From CAZEQK01 sp964514395 (GTDB lineage Bacteria; Bacillota; Bacilli; Tepidibacillales; Tepidibacillaceae): 25,336 bases of DNA. Of this stretch, positions 8,155 through 16,585 are shown piece after piece; the stretch's first letter is position 1; every line of letters begins with the position of its first letter. The notes beneath the pieces were generated by a model. It saw nothing but the letters and a program-made list of their open reading frames with translations, made no database searches and was not told the DNA's origin. A program made the translations under genes and the position numbers. The stretch lies in contig CAZEQK010000043.1 of assembly GCA_964514395.1 (NCBI GenBank), forward strand, positions 1-25,336, read 5' to 3'.

Positions 8155-8747
8155 GGAACTAGCTCCTCAATTATTTTTTTTTCTTTTAAAGTTAACTCTT
8201 CTAGTAAGAGGGGTTCAATAGCTGAAAGTAAATAATTAGAAGGCGTAACAATCACTCTAATTTTCATCAATGGTAGTCGAAACGTTTCATATATCATTTT
8301 TATAAAACGATCATATTCACTTACTAAGGTTTTACCTACAATACTTCGAACTACATCGATTCGATAATCTTCTGGTAATTTCTGACAAAGGCTTGGATAT
8401 TTGCCACTCATTGTAACCGTATTGAATTTTTTCTTTAAATCATCATTCTCATTAACTATTTCAAATTTCAAAGTATATGGATTAATGGGATAAGCTAAAA
8501 CGGGTGGTACTATTTTTTCTGTAACTATTTCATAATTTGGGATAGGAATAGAATGGAGCTTTGCCTTTTCCATTGCAAGTGGGATAACATATGCATCAAG
8601 AGCTTCCTCAGTGGTTGGTAATACTTTAATATTCTCTAGTTCAGCATCTAAAGATATATAGTATCCTTCTGTTAGATAGGTATAGTCGCCAAACAAATTT
8701 AAGCAAAAATCCTTATCATTTTTTTTATATAAATAACCATTGTTCAT
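8142..8747 (-). CDS. probable RLAN-like partner of the ATP-grasp ligase
   Basis: This 201-residue soluble protein opens the three-gene minus-strand operon. Its N-terminal block, NLFGDYTYLTEGYYISLDAE (17-36), followed by a leucine-proline step and an alpha-helical segment, resembles my memory of the RLAN domain (RimK-like ATP-grasp N-terminal domain; pattern YLSxGYYxSLLAE...xVIPS). In proteobacteria RLAN is usually fused in front of the RimK ligase; here the two are separate but overlap by 13 bases. The rest (about 100-201) includes a helical region and a hydrophobic segment ending LVPWQK. GAGGGAAAT precedes the ATG, and a good sigma-A promoter lies 40 to 70 bases upstream. The RLAN call is from a remembered motif and needs a profile search. 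Confidence 0.6.
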   Translation of the reverse strand: MNNGYLYKKNDKDFCLNLFGDYTYLTEGYYISLDAELENIKVLPTTEEALDAYVIPLAMEKAKLHSIPIPNYEIVTEKIVPPVLAYPINPYTLKFEIVNENDDLKKKFNTVTMSGKYPSLCQKLPEDYRIDVVRSIVGKTLVSEYDRFIKMIYETFRLPLMKIRVIVTPSNYLLSAIEPLLLEELTLKEKKIIEELVPWQK

Positions 8748-9223
8748 CTATTTCCCTCACTCACTTTTAATTATTAAATTGCATAATAGTTATATCCCTT
8801 TTCTATAAGAATTACAAAGATAATGAAGTATCATTTTATCGCTAAAAAATACGATTTTTATTCATTCTCATTTAAAATTGAAGCAATAGATTGTTTTAAA
8901 TATTTTTAATCCATTTTAAGAAGGTAAATATGTTGGAAAAGCTGAAACAATGCTCTCTTTTCATTGGGCTTTGTCAACTGGACATAATTATAATATTATT
9001 TTCAGAGAGGTTTGAAATCATGATGGAAGCTATGGAAGAGCCACAATCGCCACAAAAACAGGAAGAATTACTAGATTACAAACTAGGTTTCAAGTGCGGA
9101 TGAAGAGAAGATACTTAAAAAGTATTTTAATATTAGTATAGATTAATTTTCAAAAATACACTTTTTTTATGTTATTGTATATTAATAGTAGATTAATATA
9201 CTTAAACTAGAGGGGTGCAATCT
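8748..9223. other. intergenic region between divergent units
   Basis: Apart from the minus-strand promoter at 8789-8817 I find no intact known gene in these 476 bases. A 27-codon ORF at 9020-9103 (plus) begins MMEAMEEPQSPQKQEELL and ends FKCG. It is preceded by AGAGAGG at 9004-9010 with a rather long spacing. It could be a small peptide gene or the tail of a decayed gene. An AT-rich stretch after 9120 probably holds the lipoprotein promoter, but no clear -35/-10 pair stands out. Confidence 0.5.
8789..8817 (-). promoter_or_regulatory. sigma-A promoter of the RLAN/ATP-grasp/GNAT operon
   Basis: Read on the minus strand, a TTGTAA -35 box (8812-8817) and a TATAAC -10 box (8789-8794) are separated by exactly 17 bases. 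The -10 ends about 40 bases before the start codon of the first gene, and no other gene lies between. Confidence 0.65.
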
Positions 9224-10012
9224 ATGAAGTACATATTATCGATTTTCTTGGTATTCAGTATCATGCTTACTGGATGTCAACAGGACCAGAAAGTCATTGA
9301 GCAAAAAGTATCCAATAATGAAAAAATAATGAAACAACAAGAACAGCAAATTGCGGACCAAAAGAATAAAATAGAAGAGAATAATAAAGAGATAACTACT
9401 TTGGAAAATCAAATCAAGGTAAGTACAGCATCAGCTAATATCAGTTCTACAGAAATTACGGCATACCAAAATTTATTATCTATTTTTATTGAACCTAATG
9501 CAGTTGAAGACATAAACCCTTTAACAAACAAAATTTTACATATTGACAATTTTACTGAATTAGTTCAGGTAGTTGATTCAATTGAATATCTGTATAAAAG
9601 TGATCTCAAAAAAGAGGTCAATATTCGATCAACTTTTGATAAATCTATGAAAAAAGATACTTATCTTTTAAAGCTAGCAAGTTACTTTATTTTCTCAGAT
9701 GATATATCTTATCCAACATTTATATCCAATGATAGCTTTAATAGTCTTTTAAACAAATTACATGCTTCTCAACAATATGCGTTAATAGAAATAGACTTAA
9801 AAAAACCATATATTATCAATAATAGTATTTTAGTTTCCAATATTTATTTACTTACTGATGATACTAAGAATTTATTATATGTCGTATTAAAATCACCAAA
9901 TTCATTTTACTATGAATCTATAATAATAAGTAAAAGTGATATAGAAGCACTTATGAATAAAGATATTTTGCTAGATGGTTTAAACTATTATACTTCAATA
10001 AAAAATAATTAA
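9224..10012 (+). CDS. coiled-coil lipoprotein, first of a tandem pair
   Basis: This 262-residue secreted lipoprotein has the signal MKYILSIFLVFSIMLTGC, with lipobox LTGC and lipidated Cys18. A Gln/Lys/Glu-rich coiled coil (about 20-70) follows, then a globular domain with conserved-looking blocks LLKLASYFIFSDD, VDSIEYLYK and NIYLLTDD. An in-frame GTG at 9215 is less likely, because AGAGGGG at 9209-9215 sits 8 bases before ATG 9224 and overlaps the GTG. The product would be anchored outside the membrane with the coiled coil spacing the C-terminal domain from it. The family is not recognised. Its neighbour is a clear paralogue with the same layout. Confidence 0.82.
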   Translation: MKYILSIFLVFSIMLTGCQQDQKVIEQKVSNNEKIMKQQEQQIADQKNKIEENNKEITTLENQIKVSTASANISSTEITAYQNLLSIFIEPNAVEDINPLTNKILHIDNFTELVQVVDSIEYLYKSDLKKEVNIRSTFDKSMKKDTYLLKLASYFIFSDDISYPTFISNDSFNSLLNKLHASQQYALIEIDLKKPYIINNSILVSNIYLLTDDTKNLLYVVLKSPNSFYYESIIISKSDIEALMNKDILLDGLNYYTSIKNN

Positions 10013-10064
10013 ATATTTATACTCTTACTATGGGAACTTATTTGAATAAAAGGAGTAGTTATTT

Positions 10065-10808
10065 ATGAGATATTTCTTATCAATATTATTAATTTCTAGC
10101 GTTCTGTTAACAGGATGCCAAAGCGATATCGAAAAAAAGCTAAGTGAGACAAATAGTATTATTAAACAACAACAAGTTACTATGAAGGAGCAACAGGAAA
10201 AAGTAGATGATCAAAAGAATTTGATTGAAAGTAAACAAAAAGATTTAGAAATGACAAAAAATGACCTACAAGAAAAACAGATTGAATCTAATGCTTATAG
10301 TGAGCTCTTATCGTTATTTCTCGCAATTTCAAATAAGGAAATACCAGATTCCAGCAATTATAATAAATCAGAAATAAAGAATTATTATGATTTTAAAAAT
10401 AAAATATCATCGGTAGAATATTATTATACATTTGGAAATAATCAATACTACAAAGCGGGTACTGACACTAATGTTTTCTTAAAATTAGTTAGTTATTTCC
10501 TCTTTTCCGATAATAGAACTGCCCCTATTAGTGTGGATAATCCTGAAATAAAGAAATTTGTAGATGACGGAGATTTAGAGAATTATCATAAAAGTATAAT
10601 TGGAATTAATCTATCTCAACCATATTCCGCCTTTGGTATGGATATAACCAATATATATATGGTTAATGATGATAATTCTATTAAATTATATTTAAAATCA
10701 ATGGGACCCTATTATGTAATGGATGTAAAATATAATTCTGATGAGGAAAAGAATCTATATTTATTTATGGTGAAAGATACCTTTAATATATTATTTAATG
10801 TAAAATGA
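10065..10808 (+). CDS. coiled-coil lipoprotein, second of a tandem pair
   Basis: This 247-residue lipoprotein has the signal MRYFLSILLISSVLLTGC, the lipobox at the same position (Cys18) and an equally charged Gln/Lys-rich coiled coil (about 20-72). The C-terminal domain shares short blocks with the preceding gene: LKLVSYFLFSDN against LKLASYFIFSDD, SSVEYYY against DSIEYLY, and TNIYMVNDD against SNIYLLTDD. They therefore arose by duplication and have diverged widely. AAAGGAG lies upstream of the ATG with a spacing of about 9 bases, 52 bases after the first gene, so the two are probably one operon. A strong terminator follows. The function is unknown. Confidence 0.82.
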   Translation: MRYFLSILLISSVLLTGCQSDIEKKLSETNSIIKQQQVTMKEQQEKVDDQKNLIESKQKDLEMTKNDLQEKQIESNAYSELLSLFLAISNKEIPDSSNYNKSEIKNYYDFKNKISSVEYYYTFGNNQYYKAGTDTNVFLKLVSYFLFSDNRTAPISVDNPEIKKFVDDGDLENYHKSIIGINLSQPYSAFGMDITNIYMVNDDNSIKLYLKSMGPYYVMDVKYNSDEEKNLYLFMVKDTFNILFNVK

Positions 10809-10862
10809 CAGATTAATATCTAAATTTGAATGATTGAATTTAATCATTGATTGCACATTTTC

Positions 10863-10888
10863 AAGCCCAAAATATATTTGGGCTTTTT
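10863..10888 (+). terminator. intrinsic terminator of the lipoprotein pair
   Basis: A 9-bp stem, AAGCCCAAA (10863-10871) with TTTGGGCTT (10877-10885), encloses the loop ATATA and runs into TTTTT. It lies 55 bases after the second lipoprotein gene. Confidence 0.85.
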
Positions 10889-10920
10889 CTTTTGGTATAA
10901 AAATAAAAATTTCAAATGTC

Positions 10921-10950
10921 TTGATTGAAAAGGCAATTACTAAGTATAAT
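10921..10950 (+). promoter_or_regulatory. sigma-A promoter of the MFS/peptidase operon
   Basis: TTGATT (10921-10926) and a consensus TATAAT (10945-10950) are separated by 18 bases. The -10 ends 40 bases before the MFS start codon, directly after the previous terminator. Confidence 0.6.
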
Positions 10951-10990
10951 ATTTAGGAAAACGAAATATATTTAAAGGAATTGTTATAAT

Positions 10991-12223
10991 ATGAATAAAC
11001 AACTTAAGAATTGGTATTATCCATTAATGCAGTATAATCGGAACATCTATATATTACTTTTAGCTAATTTTCTTATACAATTCGGAACAGGTATTTTTAT
11101 GGTTATGTATAATTTATATATAAAAGCACTTGGTTTTCCAGAACAGTTAAATGGGAGTATTATTTCGATGACTGCTTTGGCAAGTGCAATTATTTTAATT
11201 CCATCTGGGATAGCAAGTGACAAAATTGGTAGAAAAAAAATGTTGATTATTGGTACTATTTTTACTGGTGCTTCTTTCTTCATTAGAGTTCTTTTGGAGC
11301 AACATTTATTTTTAGTTCTTTTTGCTTTTACCTCAGGAATATTTATGGCTTTTATTCAAGTCAGCATCGTGCCTTTTTTAGCAGAGAATTCTTCATTAAA
11401 GCAAAGAGTTACTCTGTTTTCATATAACGCTGCAATTATGATGTTCGCTAGTATGTTAGGAAATATGTTTGGAGGTCTTTCGACAGATTTTTTTCACTGG
11501 TATTATCAAGAAGTGGTAGCATTGAAAATAACTTTACTAATAGGCGCTTCTTTTTTAATTCTAGCCTTTATTCCTTTATTGTTTATCAAAGAAGAAAGAA
11601 GTGTTATAAGAACTAAAAAGCAAAACTCTTTATTGGAACAGGTGAAGAAGAATAAGACACAAATTAGTATACTGATTAAATTTACATTGGCTTCTTTGAT
11701 TATAGGTCTAGGTTCAGGTTTAGTTGTTCCATATTTGAATTTATTTTTTCGTGATCGATTTCATGCAAGTAATTCAACGATAGGTTTTACACTATCACTT
11801 GGGCAATTTGCTACCGCAATAGCGATGTTAATAGGTCCTTGGTTGGTTAAAAAAATAGGAGAAGTTCGTTCAATTGTTTATCTTCAATTGATATCGATTC
11901 CCTTTTTATTAATTACTGGTTTCACCAATATTTATATACTTGCAGTATTTGGTTTTTTATTTAGGCAAGCATTTATGAATGGTGGTAATCCGCTTAAACA
12001 ATCATTAATGATGGGGATGATCGATGATAATATGAAAGGCTTAGCGAATAGCTTGCAAGTAATGGTGTTTAATCTTGGCTGGGCAATAATGGGACCAATA
12101 AGTACAAATATCGTAGCTAAGGGTGGAAGCTACTGGGGTTATACTACAGTATTTATCATCACGGCGCTATTATATATTATTAGCTCTATCTATTTTTATT
12201 TTGTCTTTAAAAATGAGGTCTAG
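10991..12223 (+). CDS. MFS transporter
   Basis: This 410-residue major facilitator protein has about 12 hydrophobic segments. The loop 2-3 motif, GIASDKIGRKKMLIIG (about 78-93), is the classic MFS motif A. A charged central loop (about 200-228, KEERSVIRTKKQ) separates the two halves. The overall layout fits drug or small-molecule exporters of the DHA1 type. AAAGGA lies 11 to 12 bases before the ATG, a rather long spacing. The gene is followed after 10 bases by a DmpA-type aminopeptidase, so the pair may move and process a peptide or amide compound. The substrate is not predictable from sequence alone. Confidence 0.9.
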   Translation: MNKQLKNWYYPLMQYNRNIYILLLANFLIQFGTGIFMVMYNLYIKALGFPEQLNGSIISMTALASAIILIPSGIASDKIGRKKMLIIGTIFTGASFFIRVLLEQHLFLVLFAFTSGIFMAFIQVSIVPFLAENSSLKQRVTLFSYNAAIMMFASMLGNMFGGLSTDFFHWYYQEVVALKITLLIGASFLILAFIPLLFIKEERSVIRTKKQNSLLEQVKKNKTQISILIKFTLASLIIGLGSGLVVPYLNLFFRDRFHASNSTIGFTLSLGQFATAIAMLIGPWLVKKIGEVRSIVYLQLISIPFLLITGFTNIYILAVFGFLFRQAFMNGGNPLKQSLMMGMIDDNMKGLANSLQVMVFNLGWAIMGPISTNIVAKGGSYWGYTTVFIITALLYIISSIYFYFVFKNEV

Positions 12224-12233
12224 GTAGATTGAA

Positions 12234-13334
12234 ATGAAGATTGGAGAGAGGATATTGAGGAAAAGGATAAGAGATTATGGCTTGAAAATTGGATTACTAC
12301 CAACAGGTATTCATAATAGTATAACTGACGTTCCAGAGCTAAAGGTAGGTCATGCCACATTAAAAAATGATCTAGATAGTAATGAAGCTATCATATCTGG
12401 TGTAACTGCGATTATTCCTCACTCTGGTAATCTATTTTATGAAAAAATTCCAGTAGCTTCATTTATTTTAAATGGATTTAGTAAAACAACTGGTTTAATT
12501 CAGGTGGAAGAACTTGGAGTACTTGAGAGCCCAATTATGCTAACAAATACGTTGTCTGTTCCTGCTGTGACAGAAGGTACCCTTACCTTTATGCTTGATC
12601 AAAATAAAGATATTGGTGAGAAGGATGGCACGATAAATATCGTAGTCGGTGAGTGTAACGATAGTTATCTTAATGATATTCGTGGTTTACATGTTAGGCA
12701 ACAGCATGCAATAGAAGCATTAAAAAATGCTAAGTCAACAAAAGTAGAAGAGGGGGGTGTTGGAGCTGGTGCTGGCATGACTTGTTTTGGCTGGAAGGGT
12801 GGCATTGGCTCATCCTCAAGAATAGTAGATACCTATAAAAACACCTATACAGTAGGAACTATGGTTCTAAGCAATTTTGGTCTCCCATATGAACTCACCA
12901 TATTGGGAAATAATATAGGTAAATTTATTCAACCAAGCTATAAGGAAAAGCCTGATGATGGTTCAATAATTATCATAGTTGCGACGGATGCTCCCTTAGA
13001 TAGTCGACAATTAAAGCGTTTAGCAAAAAGAGCTTCATTAGGATTGGCACGTGTAGGTTCTATTGCACATAATGGAAGTGGCGATATTATCATTGCTTTT
13101 TCAAATAGCAATAAAATACCTCATAACTCGTTGAATGAACATCTTCAAATCTCAATGATTACTGATAGTGGATCTACAATGACGAATCTATTTCAAGCGG
13201 TGGTTGAATCAGTGGAAGAATCGATTTACAATTCACTTTTCATGGCAAAAACAACCGTAGGAAGACATGGTCGAAAAAGGGAAGAACTACCTATTGAAGA
13301 GGTTCTTGAAATTTTATCTCATAAAAAAGATTAG
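12234..13334 (+). CDS. P1-family (DmpA-type) aminopeptidase
   Basis: This 366-residue member of the P1/DmpA family is an N-terminal-nucleophile enzyme that self-cleaves and acts as an aminopeptidase on small peptides, amides or beta-peptides. The N-terminal half has SITDVPELKVGHATL and GVGAGAGMTCFGWKGGIG (175-192). The autocleavage site is DDGSIIIIVATDAPL, giving Gly243/Ser244 with Ser244 as the new N-terminal nucleophile. Other family blocks are VLSNFG (211-216) and RASLGLARVGSIAHNGSGD. There is no signal peptide, so it is cytoplasmic. It is separated from the MFS gene by only 10 bases and lacks a good Shine-Dalgarno of its own (only a weak TAGGTAG), consistent with one operon. The family call is firm; the natural substrate is unknown. 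Confidence 0.92.
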   Translation: MKIGERILRKRIRDYGLKIGLLPTGIHNSITDVPELKVGHATLKNDLDSNEAIISGVTAIIPHSGNLFYEKIPVASFILNGFSKTTGLIQVEELGVLESPIMLTNTLSVPAVTEGTLTFMLDQNKDIGEKDGTINIVVGECNDSYLNDIRGLHVRQQHAIEALKNAKSTKVEEGGVGAGAGMTCFGWKGGIGSSSRIVDTYKNTYTVGTMVLSNFGLPYELTILGNNIGKFIQPSYKEKPDDGSIIIIVATDAPLDSRQLKRLAKRASLGLARVGSIAHNGSGDIIIAFSNSNKIPHNSLNEHLQISMITDSGSTMTNLFQAVVESVEESIYNSLFMAKTTVGRHGRKREELPIEEVLEILSHKKD

Positions 13335-13411
13335 TTTATTTCCTTATCATTGACATCTAAATTTATTTTAAAATTACCAATTATGTTAATTAAAAATAAA
13401 TCAATTAAAAG

Positions 13412-13451
13412 CTATCTTCTTCATTCTTTTAAAAAAGATAGTCTTTTTTTT
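13412..13451 (+). terminator. intrinsic terminator after the aminopeptidase
   Basis: CTATCTT (13412-13418) pairs with AAGATAG (13435-13441), with further A/T pairing in the loop, and a run of about eight T bases follows. It lies about 80 bases after the peptidase stop. Confidence 0.7.
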
Positions 13452-13533
13452 CACTTTTTACTTGATTTTTAGAAGGAATTTTTAGTTTTTAATTGAATTG
13501 CTAAAATAGTTAAATAAAAAAAGAGGTAATATT

Positions 13534-14010
13534 ATGTCATCAATAATGAAAATAAGTAAAGAAAATCAAAAAGAAGTTGAAGCTTTTTTTCAAGCGAATT
13601 GGGGATCCTCCATTATTGTTTCAAGAGGCAAGATTCATCATGCCAACGATTTGTCAGGTTATATATTATATGAAAATAACCATATCAATGGATTAATTAC
13701 ATATTTTGTCGATAATAAAGAATGTGAGATAGTTTCATTAGATAGTTTGAGTGAAAAAAAAGGAAACGGGACTAAGTTATTAAATCTAGCTATTAATGCA
13801 GCAAAAAATCACAATTGTAATAGAGTTTGTTTAATGACAACCAACGATAATACAAATGCGATAAGGTATTATCAAAAAAGAGGATTTATGATTAAGGATC
13901 TTTATCTAAATGCTATAGAAAGATCAAGAGCGATAAAACCTGAGATTCCTTTGTATGGGTTTGATGGAATACCTATCTTACACGAAATAGAATTTGAATT
14001 ATTAATATAA
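13534..14010 (+). CDS. GNAT acetyltransferase
   Basis: This 158-residue protein fits the GNAT fold. The acetyl-CoA loop is degenerate but recognisable as SLSEKKGNGTKLLNLAI (about 72-88), where the usual R/Q-x-x-G-x-G/A appears as KKGNGT. Motif B is MTTNDNTNAIRYYQKRGF (101-118), with the N and YY residues of the family. The C-terminus (YLNAIERSRAIKPEIPLYGFDGIP) is typical of a GNAT subgroup in which an aryl/acyl pocket is closed by a Pro-rich tail. AGAGG lies 8 bases before the ATG. It stands alone between two gaps of more than 75 bases, and its substrate is unknown. Confidence 0.85.
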   Translation: MSSIMKISKENQKEVEAFFQANWGSSIIVSRGKIHHANDLSGYILYENNHINGLITYFVDNKECEIVSLDSLSEKKGNGTKLLNLAINAAKNHNCNRVCLMTTNDNTNAIRYYQKRGFMIKDLYLNAIERSRAIKPEIPLYGFDGIPILHEIEFELLI

Positions 14011-14090
14011 CTTTTATCAGTCGAATAAAATGAAATCAATAAGCATAGTAAATCAAATAACATTTAGCTTTATGGAGAGGAAGTGAAGTA

Positions 14091-14888
14091 ATGAAAGAAT
14101 ATAAATATTCAAGTAATTACGATTATCCTTTATTAGCAGAATTATATGACAAATCAGAAGCTCATATTGATGATGTCACTCTAATTGATTCACTTATAAA
14201 AGAATCTGAAATGAGAGAGGCATCTATATTAGATTTATTCTGCGGAACTGGACGTGTATTAATACCTTTAGCAAATCATGGCCATCACATTACTGGAATA
14301 GACATCGCAAAATCGATGATTCAAAGAGTTTCAAAAAAAATAAATATGTCGAAAGATGATATTAAAGATAGAATTGTTCTAAAGCAGCAAGATGTTTTAG
14401 ATGGTTATTGGGGAGAGAATTATGATGTCATTCTTCTAGCTGGAAATTCTTTATATGAATTACCTTCTGTGGATATGCAAGAAAAGGTTATTAGATTTGC
14501 TAGTGAGGCGCTTCATCATGGTGGTAAAATATTTATCGAATGTGATGGCTATAAAAGGAATTGGGGAGAATCAGAAATAGGTATAAAACGGACTATTTTT
14601 GAAGGTAATGGTGAAGGTGGTGATTATGGGGTCTTTACGATGGAGGGGGTTCGTTTTGACCAAAATAAAAATGTTTTACATATGAAAAGAACGTGGTTTT
14701 ATCGCAGTGCCGATGGTAGTGAATTTTATACTGAATATCTATCTAGTAAACATCCTATTGCTGCTCATGAAATAGAAAGCTTATTACATAAATATAATTT
14801 CAAAATCAAGAAAAAACTAGGAGATAGGGAAGGTAATTCGTATTCATCTGATAGTAATAGAGCTATATTTTGGGCAGAAAAACAGTAG
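14091..14888 (+). CDS. class I SAM-dependent methyltransferase
   Basis: This 265-residue protein has motif I ILDLFCGTGR (46-55), the beta-2 acid D71 (GIDIAKS), a motif near QQDVLDGYW and motif IV YDVILLAGNSLYEL. The strand after motif VI is GGKIFIECDGY. The C-terminal part adds beta strands (MEGVRFDQNKNVLHMKRTW) and ends with YNFKIKKKLGDREG, the layout of small-molecule methyltransferases. GGAGAGG lies upstream of the ATG. The family is certain and the substrate is not. It is a second, unrelated methyltransferase next to an acetyltransferase in this window. Confidence 0.88.
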   Translation: MKEYKYSSNYDYPLLAELYDKSEAHIDDVTLIDSLIKESEMREASILDLFCGTGRVLIPLANHGHHITGIDIAKSMIQRVSKKINMSKDDIKDRIVLKQQDVLDGYWGENYDVILLAGNSLYELPSVDMQEKVIRFASEALHHGGKIFIECDGYKRNWGESEIGIKRTIFEGNGEGGDYGVFTMEGVRFDQNKNVLHMKRTWFYRSADGSEFYTEYLSSKHPIAAHEIESLLHKYNFKIKKKLGDREGNSYSSDSNRAIFWAEKQ

Positions 14889-14945
14889 TGTACCAACAAA
14901 AATATTTTATATAACAACATATACATAATGAATAACCTTCATTAA

Positions 14946-14974
14946 TTGAAGGTAATAGGGGTAAATGATAAAAT
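14946..14974 (+). promoter_or_regulatory. sigma-A promoter of the DsrE-like gene, with overlapping hairpin
   Basis: TTGAAG (14946-14951), a 17-base spacer and TAAAAT (14969-14974) with a TG one base before the -10 form a good promoter. The -35 overlaps a 7-bp inverted repeat ACCTTCA/TGAAGGT (14935-14953, loop TTAAT). That repeat could be an operator or simply chance. Confidence 0.55.
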
Positions 14975-15034
14975 GGATTCAGCTAAGATTATATAGGTTA
15001 TGAATGATATAAATAAATCGAAGGAGGTTTTATT

Positions 15035-15367
15035 ATGAGTAGTAAAGTATTAGTAGTGATCTCGACGGCAGAAAAAGATAAGGCTTTAACTGGGCTTCTT
15101 TACGCAACAAATGCATTAAAAAAACAATGGTTAGATGATGTAAAGGTATTTTTCTTTGGTCCATTTGAAAAATTGGTCATAGAGGATAAGGATATTCAAG
15201 AAAAAGTAAAAGCTTTACTTGAGTACCAGAAACCACTGGCTTGCAAATTTATTGCAGATAACGAAGGAATTTCAAACTCATTGGAAACGTTAGGTTATGA
15301 GCTTGACTATGTTGGTTCGACAATTTCTGAACATATAAAGCAAGGATATGTACCAATGGTATTTTAA
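15035..15367 (+). CDS. DsrE-family small protein
   Basis: This 110-residue cytoplasmic protein follows the DsrE/TusD/DsrF fold pattern. It starts with VLVVISTAEKDKALTGLLYATNAL, then a beta strand VKVFFFGPFEKLV, and a Cys-containing loop LACKFIADNEG with Cys70 at the position where DsrE-like proteins can carry sulfur. The family acts in sulfur relay or persulfide transfer, but single-gene members like this one are often uncharacterised. AAGGAGG is perfectly placed before the ATG. The downstream DUF418 gene begins 23 bases later, so the two and probably the NRDE gene form one operon. Confidence 0.82.
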   Translation: MSSKVLVVISTAEKDKALTGLLYATNALKKQWLDDVKVFFFGPFEKLVIEDKDIQEKVKALLEYQKPLACKFIADNEGISNSLETLGYELDYVGSTISEHIKQGYVPMVF

Positions 15368-15390
15368 CATCTATTAAAGGGCGTGAATAA

Positions 15391-16581
15391 ATGGAAAAGA
15401 TATCTCCTATATCCTTAAATGAAAGGATTACAGCAATTGATATCATCCGTGGATTTGCAATTTTTGGCATATTTATCGTGAATATGCAGGATTTTAGCTC
15501 TCCTTGGTTATATCTAGATACCGGCTATTATTGGAAAAATGTTATTGATATAGGAACCCAGATCTTTATTGATGTATTTGCACAGGCTAGTTTTTACACC
15601 CTTTTTTCATTTTTATTTGGATTTGGTATGATTATTTTTATGGAAAGAGCAGTTCATAAAGGTATTTCATTTGTGCCTCTTTTTTCTAGGAGGCTTATTG
15701 TTTTATTTTTTATCGGAATTCTTCATGTCGTTTTTGTCTGGCATGGTGATATTTTAATTTCTTATGCATTAATTGGTTTTTTACTAATACTGTTTCATCA
15801 AGCTGGTACAAAAACCTTACTTAGTACGGCGCTATCATTGATTATCATTCCTTCCACTATCACCAGTATCTATTTATATAATCTTGAGCGAAACGCCTCG
15901 GGACCATTAACTAGATTTAATGGTGTATTAGCGCAAAAATCCATAGACATATATAGTCATGGAACCTATATAGAAATAATGTACCAACGTCTCAATGATT
16001 GGTTATACGTAAATGGTGGATTAGGTTATATCTTCTTAATTTTTTCGTTATTACCTATGTTTTTATTGGGTGCATTTGTGGCAAAGAAAAAGTTGTTTCA
16101 TCATATTGAAAACCATCTTCCTCAAATAATAAAAATATGGAAGTTATCTTTTATTGTTGCGATATTTTTTAAATTAGTGTTGCCATACATGTTTAAAAGA
16201 TATGAAGCACTTTTTTACCTTCAGGATTCAATTGGAGGTCCAGCTACTGCTATGTTCTATGCCTCGTCGTTAATTTTACTAACCAAAAATACCGCTTGGA
16301 GAAGAAGACTCTCTTTTTTTGCTGCTGTTGGACGCTTATCCTTAAGTAATTATTTAGTTCAATCCATCATTAGTACAATGATATTTTACAGCTATGGATT
16401 TGGATTGTATGGAAAGGTAAGACCAATCTATGGATTAATTCTTACATTTATTATCTTTACAATACAAGCAATCATCAGCCATTTTTGGTTGAAAAAATTT
16501 ATGATAGGACCAGCAGAATGGGTATGGCGGTCTATCACGTATAAAAAAGCTCAACCATTTAAGATAGAAGAATCTAGGTGA
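15391..16581 (+). CDS. DUF418-family membrane protein
   Basis: This 396-residue polytopic membrane protein has about ten hydrophobic segments. The N-terminal block RITAIDIIRGFAIFGIFIVN (12-31) and the later block YEALFYLQDSIGGPATAMFY fit the DUF418/YeiB family (B. subtilis YxaH and YrkO are relatives). Its C-terminal region (LSLSNYLVQSIISTMIFY) is also typical. The family is often placed near acyltransferase-3-like membrane proteins, but no reaction is established. AAGGGCG precedes the ATG. The NRDE gene starts four bases after its stop, so these two are cotranscribed. Confidence 0.9.
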   Translation: MEKISPISLNERITAIDIIRGFAIFGIFIVNMQDFSSPWLYLDTGYYWKNVIDIGTQIFIDVFAQASFYTLFSFLFGFGMIIFMERAVHKGISFVPLFSRRLIVLFFIGILHVVFVWHGDILISYALIGFLLILFHQAGTKTLLSTALSLIIIPSTITSIYLYNLERNASGPLTRFNGVLAQKSIDIYSHGTYIEIMYQRLNDWLYVNGGLGYIFLIFSLLPMFLLGAFVAKKKLFHHIENHLPQIIKIWKLSFIVAIFFKLVLPYMFKRYEALFYLQDSIGGPATAMFYASSLILLTKNTAWRRRLSFFAAVGRLSLSNYLVQSIISTMIFYSYGFGLYGKVRPIYGLILTFIIFTIQAIISHFWLKKFMIGPAEWVWRSITYKKAQPFKIEESR

Positions 16582-16585
16582 TATC

